Below are positions 18,287 to 27,639 of a stretch of 64,000 nt of DNA, one piece after another (the stretch's first letter is position 1; every line of letters starts with the position of its first letter). The notes beneath the pieces were generated by a model, which was not told the DNA's origin, made no database searches, and worked only from the letters and a program-made list of their open reading frames with translations. Both the position numbers and the translations under genes were made by a program. This DNA comes from Rhizobium sp. CCGE531 (lineage in GTDB: Bacteria > Pseudomonadota > Alphaproteobacteria > Rhizobiales > Rhizobiaceae), in contig NZ_CP032684.1 in assembly GCF_003627795.1 (NCBI RefSeq), positions 2,705,001 to 2,769,000 on the forward strand. Direction: 5' to 3'.

Positions 18287-19300
18287 ATGGGCATGATCAA
18301 ATCGACCGAAACGAGCCTCGACGAGCAGGCCATCATCGCATCCGCCGAAAAGGCGTTGAGCGATATTGCCGCCGTTCGCGAGGAGGTGTCGAAGGTCATT
18401 TTCGGCCAGGAAAGCGTTGTGGAGAACACGCTTCTGGCCGTGCTCGCCGGCGGTCACGCCCTGCTCGTCGGCGTGCCCGGCCTTGCAAAAACCAAGCTCG
18501 TGACCACGCTCGGCGCAGTCCTCGGCCTTGCCTCCAACCGCGTGCAGTTCACCCCCGACCTCATGCCCTCGGATATTCTCGGCTCCGAAGTGATGGATCA
18601 GGACGAGAGCGGCCGCCGCTCCTTCCGCTTCGTCAAGGGACCGGTCTTCGCGCAATTGCTGATGGCCGACGAGATCAACCGCGCCTCGCCGCGCACGCAG
18701 TCGGCCCTGCTTCAGTCCATGCAGGAATACCACGTCACCATCGCCGGCCAGCGTTATGACCTGCCCGCTCCTTTCCACGTTCTCGCAACGCAGAACCCGC
18801 TCGAGCAGGAAGGCACCTATCCGCTGCCGGAAGCCCAGCTCGACCGTTTCCTGCTGCAGGTTGATGTCGATTATCCCGAGCTTGCCGACGAGCGCCGCAT
18901 CCTGCTTGAGACCACCGGTCTCAGCGAAGCGACGCCGCAGGCGGTCATCGATGCAGAGCGCCTGCTGGAAATCCAGCAGCTGATCCGGCAGATGCCGGTT
19001 GGTGACGGCGTGGTCGATGCGATCCTGTCTCTGGTGCGTTCCGCCCGCCCGGGCCAGGGCAATGCCTCGACCGACAAGCATGTCGCCTGGGGTCCCGGCC
19101 CGCGCGCCGGCCAGGCCATGATGCTTTGCGCCCGTGCCCGCGCACTTTATGAAGGCCGGCTTGCACCGTCGATCGACGACGTGCATGCGCTGGCAGAACC
19201 CATTCTCGAGCACCGCATGGCGCTGACCTTTGCGGCTCGCGCCGAAGGCATGTCGGTGCGCGATGTCATCGCAGGGCTGTTAAAACAGCCGAGACCATGA
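18287..19300 (+). CDS. MoxR-family AAA+ ATPase
   Basis: This 337-residue protein is a MoxR-type AAA+ ATPase, a presumed chaperone that remodels partner proteins with von Willebrand A or DUF58 domains. Walker A is GVPGLAKT near residue 67 and Walker B is MADEINRA near 127; the following sensor and lid regions are complete. The ATG at 18287 has GGAG seven bases upstream; an upstream TTG and the ATG at 18293 are less likely. It opens the operon MoxR - DUF58 - DUF4159 - GATase-like - GNAT. In related clusters the ATPase, DUF58 and vWA-type membrane proteins act together at the cell envelope, but the actual role is unknown. Confidence 0.93.
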   Translation: MGMIKSTETSLDEQAIIASAEKALSDIAAVREEVSKVIFGQESVVENTLLAVLAGGHALLVGVPGLAKTKLVTTLGAVLGLASNRVQFTPDLMPSDILGSEVMDQDESGRRSFRFVKGPVFAQLLMADEINRASPRTQSALLQSMQEYHVTIAGQRYDLPAPFHVLATQNPLEQEGTYPLPEAQLDRFLLQVDVDYPELADERRILLETTGLSEATPQAVIDAERLLEIQQLIRQMPVGDGVVDAILSLVRSARPGQGNASTDKHVAWGPGPRAGQAMMLCARARALYEGRLAPSIDDVHALAEPILEHRMALTFAARAEGMSVRDVIAGLLKQPRP

Positions 19301-19326
19301 GCCGGATGTCGAGGAGAGTATAGCGC

Positions 19327-20247
19327 GTGGCATCCATCGGACAGATCGTCAGACCGACCTCAGGCAACGATGCCCTCTCCCGAGCCCGTAGTCGCGCCGC
19401 CCTCGTGCCGGATTGCCTTGTCGAAGCCAAGCGCATCGCCAACACCGTCATCGCCGGCTGGCACGGCCGGCGTAAACGCGGCATCGGCGAGAATTTCTGG
19501 CAATTCCGCCCCTATACCGAAGGCGAAAGCCTTTCGCGCATCGACTGGCGGCGCTCGGCCCGCGACGATCACACCTATATCCGCGATCATGAATGGGAAG
19601 CGGCGCACACGATCTGGCTCTGGGCCGATCTGTCGCCGTCCATGATGTACAAATCGACCTATGGCCACGCCTCCAAGGAGAGCCGTGCGCTCGTCCTGAT
19701 GCTGGCGCTGGCGGAAATTCTCTCCCGCTCCGGCGAACGCATCGGCTGCCCCGGCATCATGGAGCCGGTCTCGACCCGCAATGCCGCCGAACGGCTGGCG
19801 GCAGCCCTGATGCACACGCCTCTCGAAGGCGGCCTGCCGCAGACGGCGATGATCCGCGGCTGGAGCGACATTGTGCTGATCGGCGATTTTCTCGATGACA
19901 CCGACCGCGTCATGGGCAGCATCGGGCCTTTGGCGCGCCGGGGCTTGCGCGGTCATGTGATCGAGGTGGCCGATCCGGCCGAAGAACTCTTTCCCTATAG
20001 CGGACGAACCGAATTCAGCGATCCCGAAACAGGTTCGAAGCTCATTGCCGGCCGCGCGGAAAACCTGCGCGACGACTATCGACGCGCCTATCTCGGCCGC
20101 CGCGAAAACCTCGGCCAGTCGCTGCGCCATCTCGGCTGGACCTTCATCAGCCACCGCACGGACCGGCTGGCCTCCGAAGCGCTGGTCGCCGTGCATATGT
20201 ATCTTTCCGGCATGCCCGCCAGGGTAGCTCCCGGAGGGCAGCCATGA
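19327..20247 (+). CDS. DUF58 domain protein
   Basis: This 306-residue protein carries the DUF58 domain, a von Willebrand A-like fold that partners MoxR ATPases. The typical segment RGIGENFWQFRPY followed by SLSRIDWRRSARDDHTYIR is seen at about residues 55-85. The start is GTG at 19327, with GAGGAGAG upstream; it lies 26 bases after moxR. It overlaps the next gene by ATGA (20244-20247). No membrane segment is evident, unlike many DUF58 proteins that have two N-terminal helices, so this version is probably cytosolic. Confidence 0.9.
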   Translation: MASIGQIVRPTSGNDALSRARSRAALVPDCLVEAKRIANTVIAGWHGRRKRGIGENFWQFRPYTEGESLSRIDWRRSARDDHTYIRDHEWEAAHTIWLWADLSPSMMYKSTYGHASKESRALVLMLALAEILSRSGERIGCPGIMEPVSTRNAAERLAAALMHTPLEGGLPQTAMIRGWSDIVLIGDFLDDTDRVMGSIGPLARRGLRGHVIEVADPAEELFPYSGRTEFSDPETGSKLIAGRAENLRDDYRRAYLGRRENLGQSLRHLGWTFISHRTDRLASEALVAVHMYLSGMPARVAPGGQP

Positions 20248-23069
20248 GTGGTCTCTCCTTCGCATTCGCCTCGCCCGCCATCCTCGGCGCTTTGATCCTG
20301 CTGCCCGCGATCTGGTGGCTGCTGCGTCTCACGCCGCCACAGCCACGGGCAGAAGTCTTTCCGCCGCTGCGCATTCTGGCCGCCATCCTCAAGCGCGAGG
20401 AAACGCCGGCGCGCAGCCCGTGGTGGCTGACGCTGCTGCGCATGCTGCTGGCCGCCCTCGTCATTCTCGCCATCGCCAATCCGATGTTCAATCCGCGTAC
20501 CAATACGCTGTCGAGCGGCGGCCCGCTGGTATTGGTGATCGACAATAGCTGGGCCAGCGTCTCGGATTGGGAGCGCCGTGTCCGAACGGCCGACGCGCTG
20601 ATCGACGATGCCGATGCGAAAGAGATTCCCGTCTCAATCGCCTTCACCGCCGAGCAGAACAATGATGCGACGCCGGGTGCCGCGACATCGGCCCGTGACA
20701 AGCTGCATGCCATGAACCCGCGGCCGCTGGTGCCGGATCGCGGGCGTGCCGCCGATGCCGTGAAGGCCGCGCTCAACGGCAGCAGGCCCGGCACGATCGC
20801 CTTCATCTCCGATGGCGTCAAGAGCAAGGGCAAGGACGACATCGTCAGCCGGCTCGCCGCGCTGCAGCCAAGCGAGCTGCGGATGATCGAAGGCGATGGT
20901 CAAAACATCATTGCACTCACCGGCGCGACCAATACCGCCAACAACATGACCGTCACCGCAACGCGCCTGAATGGCACCGCCCCGATGCGCCTTGGGCTGA
21001 CCGCGCAGGACAACCAGGGACGACCGATCGCCGCCGGTTCGCTTGATTTTGCCGACGGCCAGACAATCGCCACCGGCTCCATTGCCGCTCCTTTCGAGAT
21101 GCGCAATGATTTCGCCCGCATAAGCCTCGACCGGCAGGCGAGCGCAGGCAGCGTCTATCTGCTCGACGATGGTTTCCGGCGCCGGCGCGTGGCACTTCTC
21201 TCCGGTCAGGCGGCCGACGAATTCCAGCCGATCCTGTCGCCGCTCTACTATATCCAGCGCGCCCTCCAGCCCTATGCCGACCTGACCCAGCCGAACAGCG
21301 CCGATCTCGCCAAATCGATCCCGGAATTGCTCGCCGGCAATCCCTCGGTCATCATCATGGCCGATGTCGGTCGCCTGCCGCAGGAAACCTATGCGCCGCT
21401 GCAGAAGTGGATCCAGAATGGCGGCACCCTCGTCCGCTTCGCCGGCCCGCGTCTTGCCGCGGCACCCGCCGACGATCCCCTCGTTCCGGTGACGCTGCGG
21501 CAGGGCGAGCGCACCTTCGGCGGCGCGCTTTCCTGGGCCGAGCCGCAGCCGCTCGCCGATTTCCCGTCCTTCGGCCCCTTCGCCGGCATGCCGAAGCCCA
21601 AGGATGTCCTGATCAAGCGGCAGGTTCTGGCCGAGCCGACGCCGGATCTGGCCGAACGTACCTGGGCAAGCCTTGCCGACGGCACGCCGCTGGTGACCGA
21701 AAAGCAGATGCAGGCCGGCCGCATCGTTCTCTTCCACGTCAGCGCCGAACCGCAATGGTCCGACCTGCCGATATCAGGCGATTTCGTCGAAATGCTGCGC
21801 CGGATCGTGCAGCTGTCCCACGCCGGTGGTGTCACCCCGGCGGAAGGGGCCGCAGCCAAGGGAAGCGAGGCAATGCCGCCTTACCGGCTTCTGACGGCCA
21901 AGGGCGTATTGACCAGCGAAATCGGCAGCGCCCGCCCGCTGGAGCCGAACAATAAGGGAGCCGCTGTCGCGAGTTTCGACAACCCACCCGGCCTCTACGG
22001 CTCCGAAGAGGGCTTTACCGCGCTCAATACCCTGCCGAGCGGCACGGAACTGAAACCACTGGATGCCTCGGCGCTCGGCTCGGTCGCACGCGAAGGCCTT
22101 ATCGGCGGCGAAGCCTGGTCGGCAAAGCCGATCCTTTTCACCCTCGCCTTCCTGATCCTGCTGGCCGACAGCCTGGTCGTATTGTTCATGAATGGCGCCT
22201 TTCCGCGCCTGGGCAGATCGGCAAAGACAATCGCCGGAGGCGCGGCGATGCTGCTGCTGGCGGCCTCGCTTTCCATCTTCCTGCATCCGGCAAGCGCTCT
22301 CGCCGACGATTCAAAACCCGGCGACGACACCATCTTTTCGCGGTTGGACAAGACGCATCTTGCCTATGTCGTGACGGGCGAGTCGGAAGTCGATCACATC
22401 TCCGAGCGCGGGCTTGCCGGCCTCTCCGACTATCTCACCTATCGCACGACGCTCGAGCCCGGTCCTCCGGTCGGGCTGGACCTGACCAAGGACGAATTGG
22501 CCTTTTACCCGCTTATCTACTGGCCGGTTTCAGCGACAGCACCGATGCCCTCCAACGACGCCATCAACCGCATCGATGCCTATATGCGCAATGGCGGCAC
22601 CGTGCTGTTCGATACCCGTGACGCCATCGACACGATGGGCGATACCTCGACACCGAGCCCGAACGGCCAGCGGCTGCAGCAGATCCTCGCCAATCTCGAT
22701 ATTCCGCCCTTGGAGCCGGTGCCGGCGGGACATGTGCTGACCAAATCCTTCTATCTTCTGTCGAGCTTCCCCGGCCGCTATGCCGATAGCCCGCTCTGGG
22801 TGGAAGCGCGCCAGGATATGCGCCGCGACGCGAATGCGGTCGCAACCTCAGACGGCGTGACGCCGATCATCATAACGGGCAATGATCTTGCCGGTGCCTG
22901 GGCCGTGGATGAAAACGGTTCGCCGCTGCTGCCGACCGTGCCGCCGGACGAGTCCCAGCGCGAATATGCCTACCGCACCGGCGTCAACATCATGATGTAC
23001 ATGCTGACCGGAAACTATAAATCCGATCAGGTCCACGTTCCGGACATCCTGCAGCGCTTGGGGCAATAA
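20244..23069 (+). CDS. DUF4159 membrane protein with BatA-like N-terminus
   Basis: This large protein (941 residues) begins with a BatA/aerotolerance-type N-terminal segment containing two hydrophobic helices (about 5-25 and 58-78), then a vWA-like region whose metal site is degenerate (VIDNSWAS instead of DxSxS). A further membrane helix is near 630 and another near 675. The C-terminal DUF4159 domain (about 705-935) has a GATase-like fold (FDTRDAID segment). Translation is coupled to DUF58 by an ATGA overlap. Its partner genes suggest an envelope complex driven by MoxR; the function is unknown. Confidence 0.88.
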   Translation: MSGLSFAFASPAILGALILLPAIWWLLRLTPPQPRAEVFPPLRILAAILKREETPARSPWWLTLLRMLLAALVILAIANPMFNPRTNTLSSGGPLVLVIDNSWASVSDWERRVRTADALIDDADAKEIPVSIAFTAEQNNDATPGAATSARDKLHAMNPRPLVPDRGRAADAVKAALNGSRPGTIAFISDGVKSKGKDDIVSRLAALQPSELRMIEGDGQNIIALTGATNTANNMTVTATRLNGTAPMRLGLTAQDNQGRPIAAGSLDFADGQTIATGSIAAPFEMRNDFARISLDRQASAGSVYLLDDGFRRRRVALLSGQAADEFQPILSPLYYIQRALQPYADLTQPNSADLAKSIPELLAGNPSVIIMADVGRLPQETYAPLQKWIQNGGTLVRFAGPRLAAAPADDPLVPVTLRQGERTFGGALSWAEPQPLADFPSFGPFAGMPKPKDVLIKRQVLAEPTPDLAERTWASLADGTPLVTEKQMQAGRIVLFHVSAEPQWSDLPISGDFVEMLRRIVQLSHAGGVTPAEGAAAKGSEAMPPYRLLTAKGVLTSEIGSARPLEPNNKGAAVASFDNPPGLYGSEEGFTALNTLPSGTELKPLDASALGSVAREGLIGGEAWSAKPILFTLAFLILLADSLVVLFMNGAFPRLGRSAKTIAGGAAMLLLAASLSIFLHPASALADDSKPGDDTIFSRLDKTHLAYVVTGESEVDHISERGLAGLSDYLTYRTTLEPGPPVGLDLTKDELAFYPLIYWPVSATAPMPSNDAINRIDAYMRNGGTVLFDTRDAIDTMGDTSTPSPNGQRLQQILANLDIPPLEPVPAGHVLTKSFYLLSSFPGRYADSPLWVEARQDMRRDANAVATSDGVTPIIITGNDLAGAWAVDENGSPLLPTVPPDESQREYAYRTGVNIMMYMLTGNYKSDQVHVPDILQRLGQ

Positions 23070-23070
23070 T

Positions 23071-25143
23071 ATGAATATCGGTTTCGCCCCATTCCTCCCC
23101 TGGCCTATCCTGGCCGCCCTGGCGGTGCTGACGCTCGCCATTGCGGCGCTTGCGATCTACAGGCGCCTGCGCGGCGGTTGGATCCGTGCTCTGGCAGGCA
23201 TCGCCCTCTTGGCCGCGCTCGCAAATCCCGTACTGATGCAGGAAGACCGCGAGCAGCTGACGACCATCGTCCCCATCGTGGTCGACCGCAGTCTCAGCCA
23301 GGAGACACCGGAACGCTCCAAGATGACCGATGACGCGCTGGCGATGCTCAAGGATCGGCTGGCGCAATTCCCACGCATGGAGCCACGCATCGTCGAGGTG
23401 CGCGATCCGGCGGAAGCAGAATCGCCGTCGACGCGGCTTTTCTCCGCCCTCTCTTCATCGATCGCGGACGTTCCGCCCGCCCGCATCGGCGGCGCCATCT
23501 TCCTGACCGACGGCCAGATCCACGATATTCCCGGCGTCAACCAGCAGCTCGGCTTCGACGCGCCCATCCACGGGCTGATAACGGGCAAGCTGGACGAATT
23601 CGATCGCCGCATCGAAATCGTGCGCGCGCCTCGCTTCGGCATCGTCAACGACGAACAGCAGCTTGTCTTTCGCGTCGTCGACGATGGCAAGAGCCCGGGC
23701 GTCACGGCAGCGGTGACGGTCAAGATGAACGGCGACGAAATCGCCACGCTGCAGGCAACGCCCGGACAGGACACGCCCTTCAGTTTCAAAGTCCCCCGCG
23801 CCGGCAACAATGTCCTCGAATTCGCCGTCGCCGAGGTGCCCGGCGAGGTCACCGCGATCAACAACCGCACTGTCCAGCTGATCGAAGGCATCCGCCAGAA
23901 CATGCGCGTCCTGCTCGTCTCGGGTGAGCCGCATGCCGGCGAGCGCGCCTGGCGCAATCTCCTGAAATCGGACGCCTCGGTCGATCTCGTGCACTTCACC
24001 ATCCTGCGTCCGCCGGACAAGCAGGACGGCACGCCGATCAACGAATTGTCGCTGATCGCCTTCCCGACGCGCGAGCTTTTCGTCGACAAGATCACCTCTT
24101 TCGACCTGATCATTTTCGATCGCTATCAGGACCGTCAGAACGTCCTGCCGACGATCTATTATGATTACATGGCGCAATATGTCGAAAACGGGGGCGCCCT
24201 GCTCGTGGCGGCCGGTCCCGAGCATGCCGGCGGCAGTTCGATCGCGCTGACGCCGCTTGCCTCCGTGCTGCCGGCCGAGCCGACGGGCCAGATGATCGAG
24301 AAGGCCTTCTATCCGCGTCTGTCGGATCAGGGCCGCAAACATCCAGTGACACGCGGCCTGGACGGATCCGATACCGAACCTCCGCATTGGGGCCGCTGGT
24401 TCCGCAGCGTCGATGTCGAGAAGCCGCAGGGCCAGACCGTGATGGTCGGCGCGAATAACAGTCCCTTGCTGGTGCTGAACCGCGTCCGCCAGGGACGTGT
24501 CGCCATGCTGCTCTCCGACGAAGGCTGGCTCTGGGCGCGCGGCTTCGAAGGCGGCGGCCCGCACGTATCGCTCTATCGCCGCATCGCCCACTGGCTCTTG
24601 AAGGAGCCGGCGCTGGAAGAAGAAGCGCTGACGGCAAACGCCGCCGGCCGGACGCTGCAGGTGACGCGCCAGACCATCGGCGAAGAGCCCGGCCCGGCCA
24701 CGATCAAATCGCCATCCGGCAGGACACAGACCTTGCCGCTGAAGCAGACGCAGCCTGGTCTCTACCAGGCCGAAAAACATATGGATGAGATCGGGCTTTA
24801 TCAGATCGCCAACGGCAACCTGTCGACGCTCGTTCACATCGGCGCCATCGATGCTCCGGAATTCAAGGCGATGATCTCGACGACCGAGACGCTGAAGCCG
24901 CTGGCGCAGAAGACCAAGGGTCTCGTTACCCGGGTCGCCGGCGCCAATGGCGGCGTAACTGTGCCGCAGGTCCTGCCGGTGCGCGGCGCCGTTCGCGTCG
25001 CCGACGACCAGCGCCTGACCATCCGCATGACCGACGAAACCGTGCTGAAGGGTATCAATACCCTGCCCCTGTTTGCGGGCTTTGCCGGCCTTGCCGCCCT
25101 CCTCTTTGCCTTCTCCGCCACATGGTGGCGCGAAGGACGGTGA
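23071..25143 (+). CDS. Membrane protein with glutamine amidotransferase-like domain
   Basis: This 690-residue protein has two N-terminal hydrophobic helices (about 8-27 and 36-54), a long periplasm-like region, and a C-terminal helix near 667-685. The middle (about 340-520) resembles class I GATase-like proteins found beside DUF4159 genes, with a segment YYDYMAQYVENGGALLVAAGPEH. The catalytic Cys of true amidotransferases is not obvious, so it may be noncatalytic. It starts one base after the DUF4159 stop and is part of the MoxR operon. It is likely an uncharacterised component of the same envelope complex. Confidence 0.82.
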   Translation: MNIGFAPFLPWPILAALAVLTLAIAALAIYRRLRGGWIRALAGIALLAALANPVLMQEDREQLTTIVPIVVDRSLSQETPERSKMTDDALAMLKDRLAQFPRMEPRIVEVRDPAEAESPSTRLFSALSSSIADVPPARIGGAIFLTDGQIHDIPGVNQQLGFDAPIHGLITGKLDEFDRRIEIVRAPRFGIVNDEQQLVFRVVDDGKSPGVTAAVTVKMNGDEIATLQATPGQDTPFSFKVPRAGNNVLEFAVAEVPGEVTAINNRTVQLIEGIRQNMRVLLVSGEPHAGERAWRNLLKSDASVDLVHFTILRPPDKQDGTPINELSLIAFPTRELFVDKITSFDLIIFDRYQDRQNVLPTIYYDYMAQYVENGGALLVAAGPEHAGGSSIALTPLASVLPAEPTGQMIEKAFYPRLSDQGRKHPVTRGLDGSDTEPPHWGRWFRSVDVEKPQGQTVMVGANNSPLLVLNRVRQGRVAMLLSDEGWLWARGFEGGGPHVSLYRRIAHWLLKEPALEEEALTANAAGRTLQVTRQTIGEEPGPATIKSPSGRTQTLPLKQTQPGLYQAEKHMDEIGLYQIANGNLSTLVHIGAIDAPEFKAMISTTETLKPLAQKTKGLVTRVAGANGGVTVPQVLPVRGAVRVADDQRLTIRMTDETVLKGINTLPLFAGFAGLAALLFAFSATWWREGR

Positions 25144-25148
25144 CCGTG

Positions 25149-25571
25149 ATGAAATTTGATGTGACCGATGCCCCCAGCGAAAGCCAACTCGCGGCCATCA
25201 GCGAGGGACTGACGGCCTTCAATGCCGCCGATGTCGGCCCCTCCGAGCGCCGCCCGCTTGCTGTTCTGATCCGCGACGAGACCGGCAAGACCATTGGCGG
25301 GATTTCCGGCTACACCGCCTGGGGATGGCTGTTCACCGCATGGCTCTTCGTGCCGGAAACCCTGCGCGGCCAGGGCATGGCGGGAAAGCTGCTGGACGCG
25401 GCGGAAGCGGAGGCAAGCGCGCGCGGCTGCTTTGGAGCCTGGATCGATACGTTCAATCCGCAGGCGCTGCGGGCCTACCAAAGGCAGGGCTATGCCATCT
25501 TCGGCGAGCTACCCGATTTCCCGGCAGGCCGCAGCCGCTTCTTCCTGCAGAAGAAACTATCGCCCCGCTGA
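25149..25571 (+). CDS. GNAT-family N-acetyltransferase
   Basis: This 140-residue protein has the GNAT fold: the acetyl-CoA-binding pattern (R-x-x-G-x-A in LRGQGMAGKLL, near residue 75) is followed by helix alpha 3 and the C-terminal strand AYQRQGYAIFGEL. The ATG at 25149 (MKFDVTDAP) lies five bases after the upstream stop, so it is probably the last gene of the MoxR operon or read through from it. The acceptor is unknown; small molecules or protein N-termini are typical. A family A repeat follows, then a convergent GNAT gene. Confidence 0.87.
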   Translation: MKFDVTDAPSESQLAAISEGLTAFNAADVGPSERRPLAVLIRDETGKTIGGISGYTAWGWLFTAWLFVPETLRGQGMAGKLLDAAEAEASARGCFGAWIDTFNPQALRAYQRQGYAIFGELPDFPAGRSRFFLQKKLSPR

Positions 25572-25613
25572 AAAGCGGCGGGACAATAGATTTCACTTTC
25601 AGAACAAGGCTTT

Positions 25614-25715
25614 AGAGCAATTCCAGGAAAAGTGCGTAGCGGTTTTCCGTCCGGAATTGCGTGAAAACAAAGAGATAGAGCGGTTCAGCGATTCCGTGAA
25701 AAGCTGAACCGCTCT
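25614..25715. repeat. Intergenic palindromic repeat family A, copy 3
   Basis: This copy is about 100 bases, bounded by AGAGCAATTCC and AACCGCTCT. The first half is almost identical to copies 1 and 2; the second half has diverged to GCGGTTCAGCG and its complement CGCTGAACCGC-like arm. Its last bases supply part of the stop codon of the convergent GNAT gene. Confidence 0.85.
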
Positions 25716-26337
25716 AGACGGCAATCGCAGTCAATAGCATGTCGTCGTCCCCGTCCTCTTCTTCCGTCGCAACGGCCGATACCGAATCATCGCGCCATGC
25801 GATCGAGCCGTGCAGCCGCGCATGCACGTCGGCGGCGACAGGCACGACCAGCACCCGATTGGGATCGACGGGACCGGGGAAAGTCAGCGCGTTATAGGCA
25901 ACCTTCTCGAAGCCGAGCGGGCTATAATAAGGCGGGTCGCCGACGAGGATGACGGCTTCCGAGCCCTTGCGCTTGGCGGCCTCGACAGCGATGCGCACGA
26001 GCTCGCGGCCGATGCCCTTGTTCTTGTGCGAGGGGCGCACGGCAAGAGGCCCGAGCAGATGACCCTTGACCGATCCGGCCAGCACCGGCGTCATCCGCAC
26101 GGAGGCGATCGTCTCGCCATCGTCGGCGCAGATGAAGGACAGCGACCGGTCATGCGGCCCCTGTTCGCGAATGCGAGCCGCAGCGCGCGTAAACCGGCCG
26201 GGGCCGAACGCTTCTTCGTTGATGATTTCGATGACAGCGTCGTGCGACGCATCCTCAGTGAGGTAGACCAGATCGTGCTTGTACATTAGACCAAGGAAAC
26301 CAGATAGACGGACGATATTGTTCTCGAAGGCGCTCAT
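25714..26337 (-). CDS. GNAT-family N-acetyltransferase (YhbS-like)
   Basis: This 207-residue protein has a GNAT domain in its middle (about 45-150): the acetyl-CoA loop is seen in HKNKGIGRELVRI and the late GFEKVAYNAL segment resembles YhbS-type acetyltransferases. The C-terminus from about 185 is very acidic (EEEDGDDD). The start at 26337 is the first ATG; one at 26286 is an alternative, and neither has a clear ribosome site. Its stop overlaps the end of a family A repeat. The substrate is unknown. Confidence 0.82.
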   Translation of the reverse strand: MSAFENNIVRLSGFLGLMYKHDLVYLTEDASHDAVIEIINEEAFGPGRFTRAAARIREQGPHDRSLSFICADDGETIASVRMTPVLAGSVKGHLLGPLAVRPSHKNKGIGRELVRIAVEAAKRKGSEAVILVGDPPYYSPLGFEKVAYNALTFPGPVDPNRVLVVPVAADVHARLHGSIAWRDDSVSAVATEEEDGDDDMLLTAIAV

Positions 26338-26634
26338 CGAGCGTTCAAGATCATCGGCGTCGTCGCAGGCTTCTGGTTACTTTCATGACAAGGGGTCCTT
26401 AAAGTGTGAAAGCCGGATAGCAGGAAATATTCCGCGCGTCCAATGCAAAATGCATGATGCCGTTTATTGATGCGGGATCGTGTCGGCATCCTCGCTTCCC
26501 GGGCGTAACGCCGGTGCCCGGCCCCTCCCGGCCGTGCATGCGACGCAGTGTTCATCATTTGCCGCCTCGAAATCCGGCTGATATGCCGTATTTTCGCTAT
26601 AAGTTCTTAGCAGTTTCCCCGAAAGGATCGAGCA

Positions 26635-27624
26635 ATGGGCATGTTGGTGGACGGCGTCTGGCAAGACGTCTGGTACGATACCAAAGAGACGAATGGCCAT
26701 TTCAAGCGCGCCGCGTCGCAGTTCCGAAACTGGATCACCGCGGATGGCAGCGCTGGGCCGACAGGCACCGGCGGCTTCAAGGCTGAAGCCGGACGCTACC
26801 ATCTCTACGTGTCGCTCGCCTGCCCCTGGGCACATCGAACCCTGATTTTCCGCAAGCTGAAGAAACTCGAGGAGCTGATCTCCGTTTCGATCGTCGATCC
26901 GCTGATGCTGGAAAGCGGCTGGGAGTTCAAAGGGAAAGACGGTGGAACCGTCGACCATCTCTTTGGCGCCGATAAGCTCTGGGAAGTTTATCTCAAGGCC
27001 GATCCGCATTATTCCGGCCGGGTGACTGTTCCCGTGCTCTGGGACAAGCAGACCGGCACGATCGTCAACAACGAATCAGCTGAAATCATCCGCATGTTCA
27101 ACACTGCCTTCGATAGCCTGACCGGCTCCAAGGCGGATTTCTATCCCGCCGATCTCAGCGCCGATATCGATGCCCTGAACGAGCGCGTCTACGACACGGT
27201 CAACAATGGCGTCTACAAGGCCGGCTTTGCGACGGCTCAGGAAGCCTACGAGGAAAATGCCCGACGCCTCTTCGAAACCCTCGATATGCTGGACCAGCGG
27301 CTGGCGGCGAAACGCTACCTCTTCGGCGATCGCGTGACGGAAGCCGACTGGCGACTGTTCACGACGCTCGTCCGCTTCGACGCCGTCTATGTTGGCCATT
27401 TCAAATGCAACATCCGCCGCATCGCCGATTATGCCAATCTCTCGGCCTATCTGCGGGATCTCTATCAGATTGCCGGCGTTGCCGAGACGGTGAACCTCGC
27501 GCATATCAAGAACCACTATTATCGCAGCCACAAGACGATCAATCCCACAGGTGTCGTGCCGATCGGCCCCGATCTCGACTTCGATCGTCCGCATGGCCGC
27601 GAGCAATTGGCAAAAGCCGCCTGA
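26635..27624 (+). CDS. yqjG: Glutathionyl-hydroquinone reductase
   Basis: This 329-residue Xi-class glutathione transferase reduces glutathionyl-hydroquinones, releasing glutathione and hydroquinone. The catalytic cysteine is Cys 63 in SLACPWAHR, and the segment NNESAEIIRMFN near 143-154 is the glutathione-binding part. Length and domains match YqjG/EcmB-type enzymes. The ATG at 26635 has GAAAGGA upstream. It stands alone between a divergent GNAT gene and a convergent NUDIX gene. It likely serves in detoxifying quinones or chlorinated aromatics. Confidence 0.95.
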   Translation: MGMLVDGVWQDVWYDTKETNGHFKRAASQFRNWITADGSAGPTGTGGFKAEAGRYHLYVSLACPWAHRTLIFRKLKKLEELISVSIVDPLMLESGWEFKGKDGGTVDHLFGADKLWEVYLKADPHYSGRVTVPVLWDKQTGTIVNNESAEIIRMFNTAFDSLTGSKADFYPADLSADIDALNERVYDTVNNGVYKAGFATAQEAYEENARRLFETLDMLDQRLAAKRYLFGDRVTEADWRLFTTLVRFDAVYVGHFKCNIRRIADYANLSAYLRDLYQIAGVAETVNLAHIKNHYYRSHKTINPTGVVPIGPDLDFDRPHGREQLAKAA

Positions 27625-27639
27625 CTTGAATGCCGGCAG

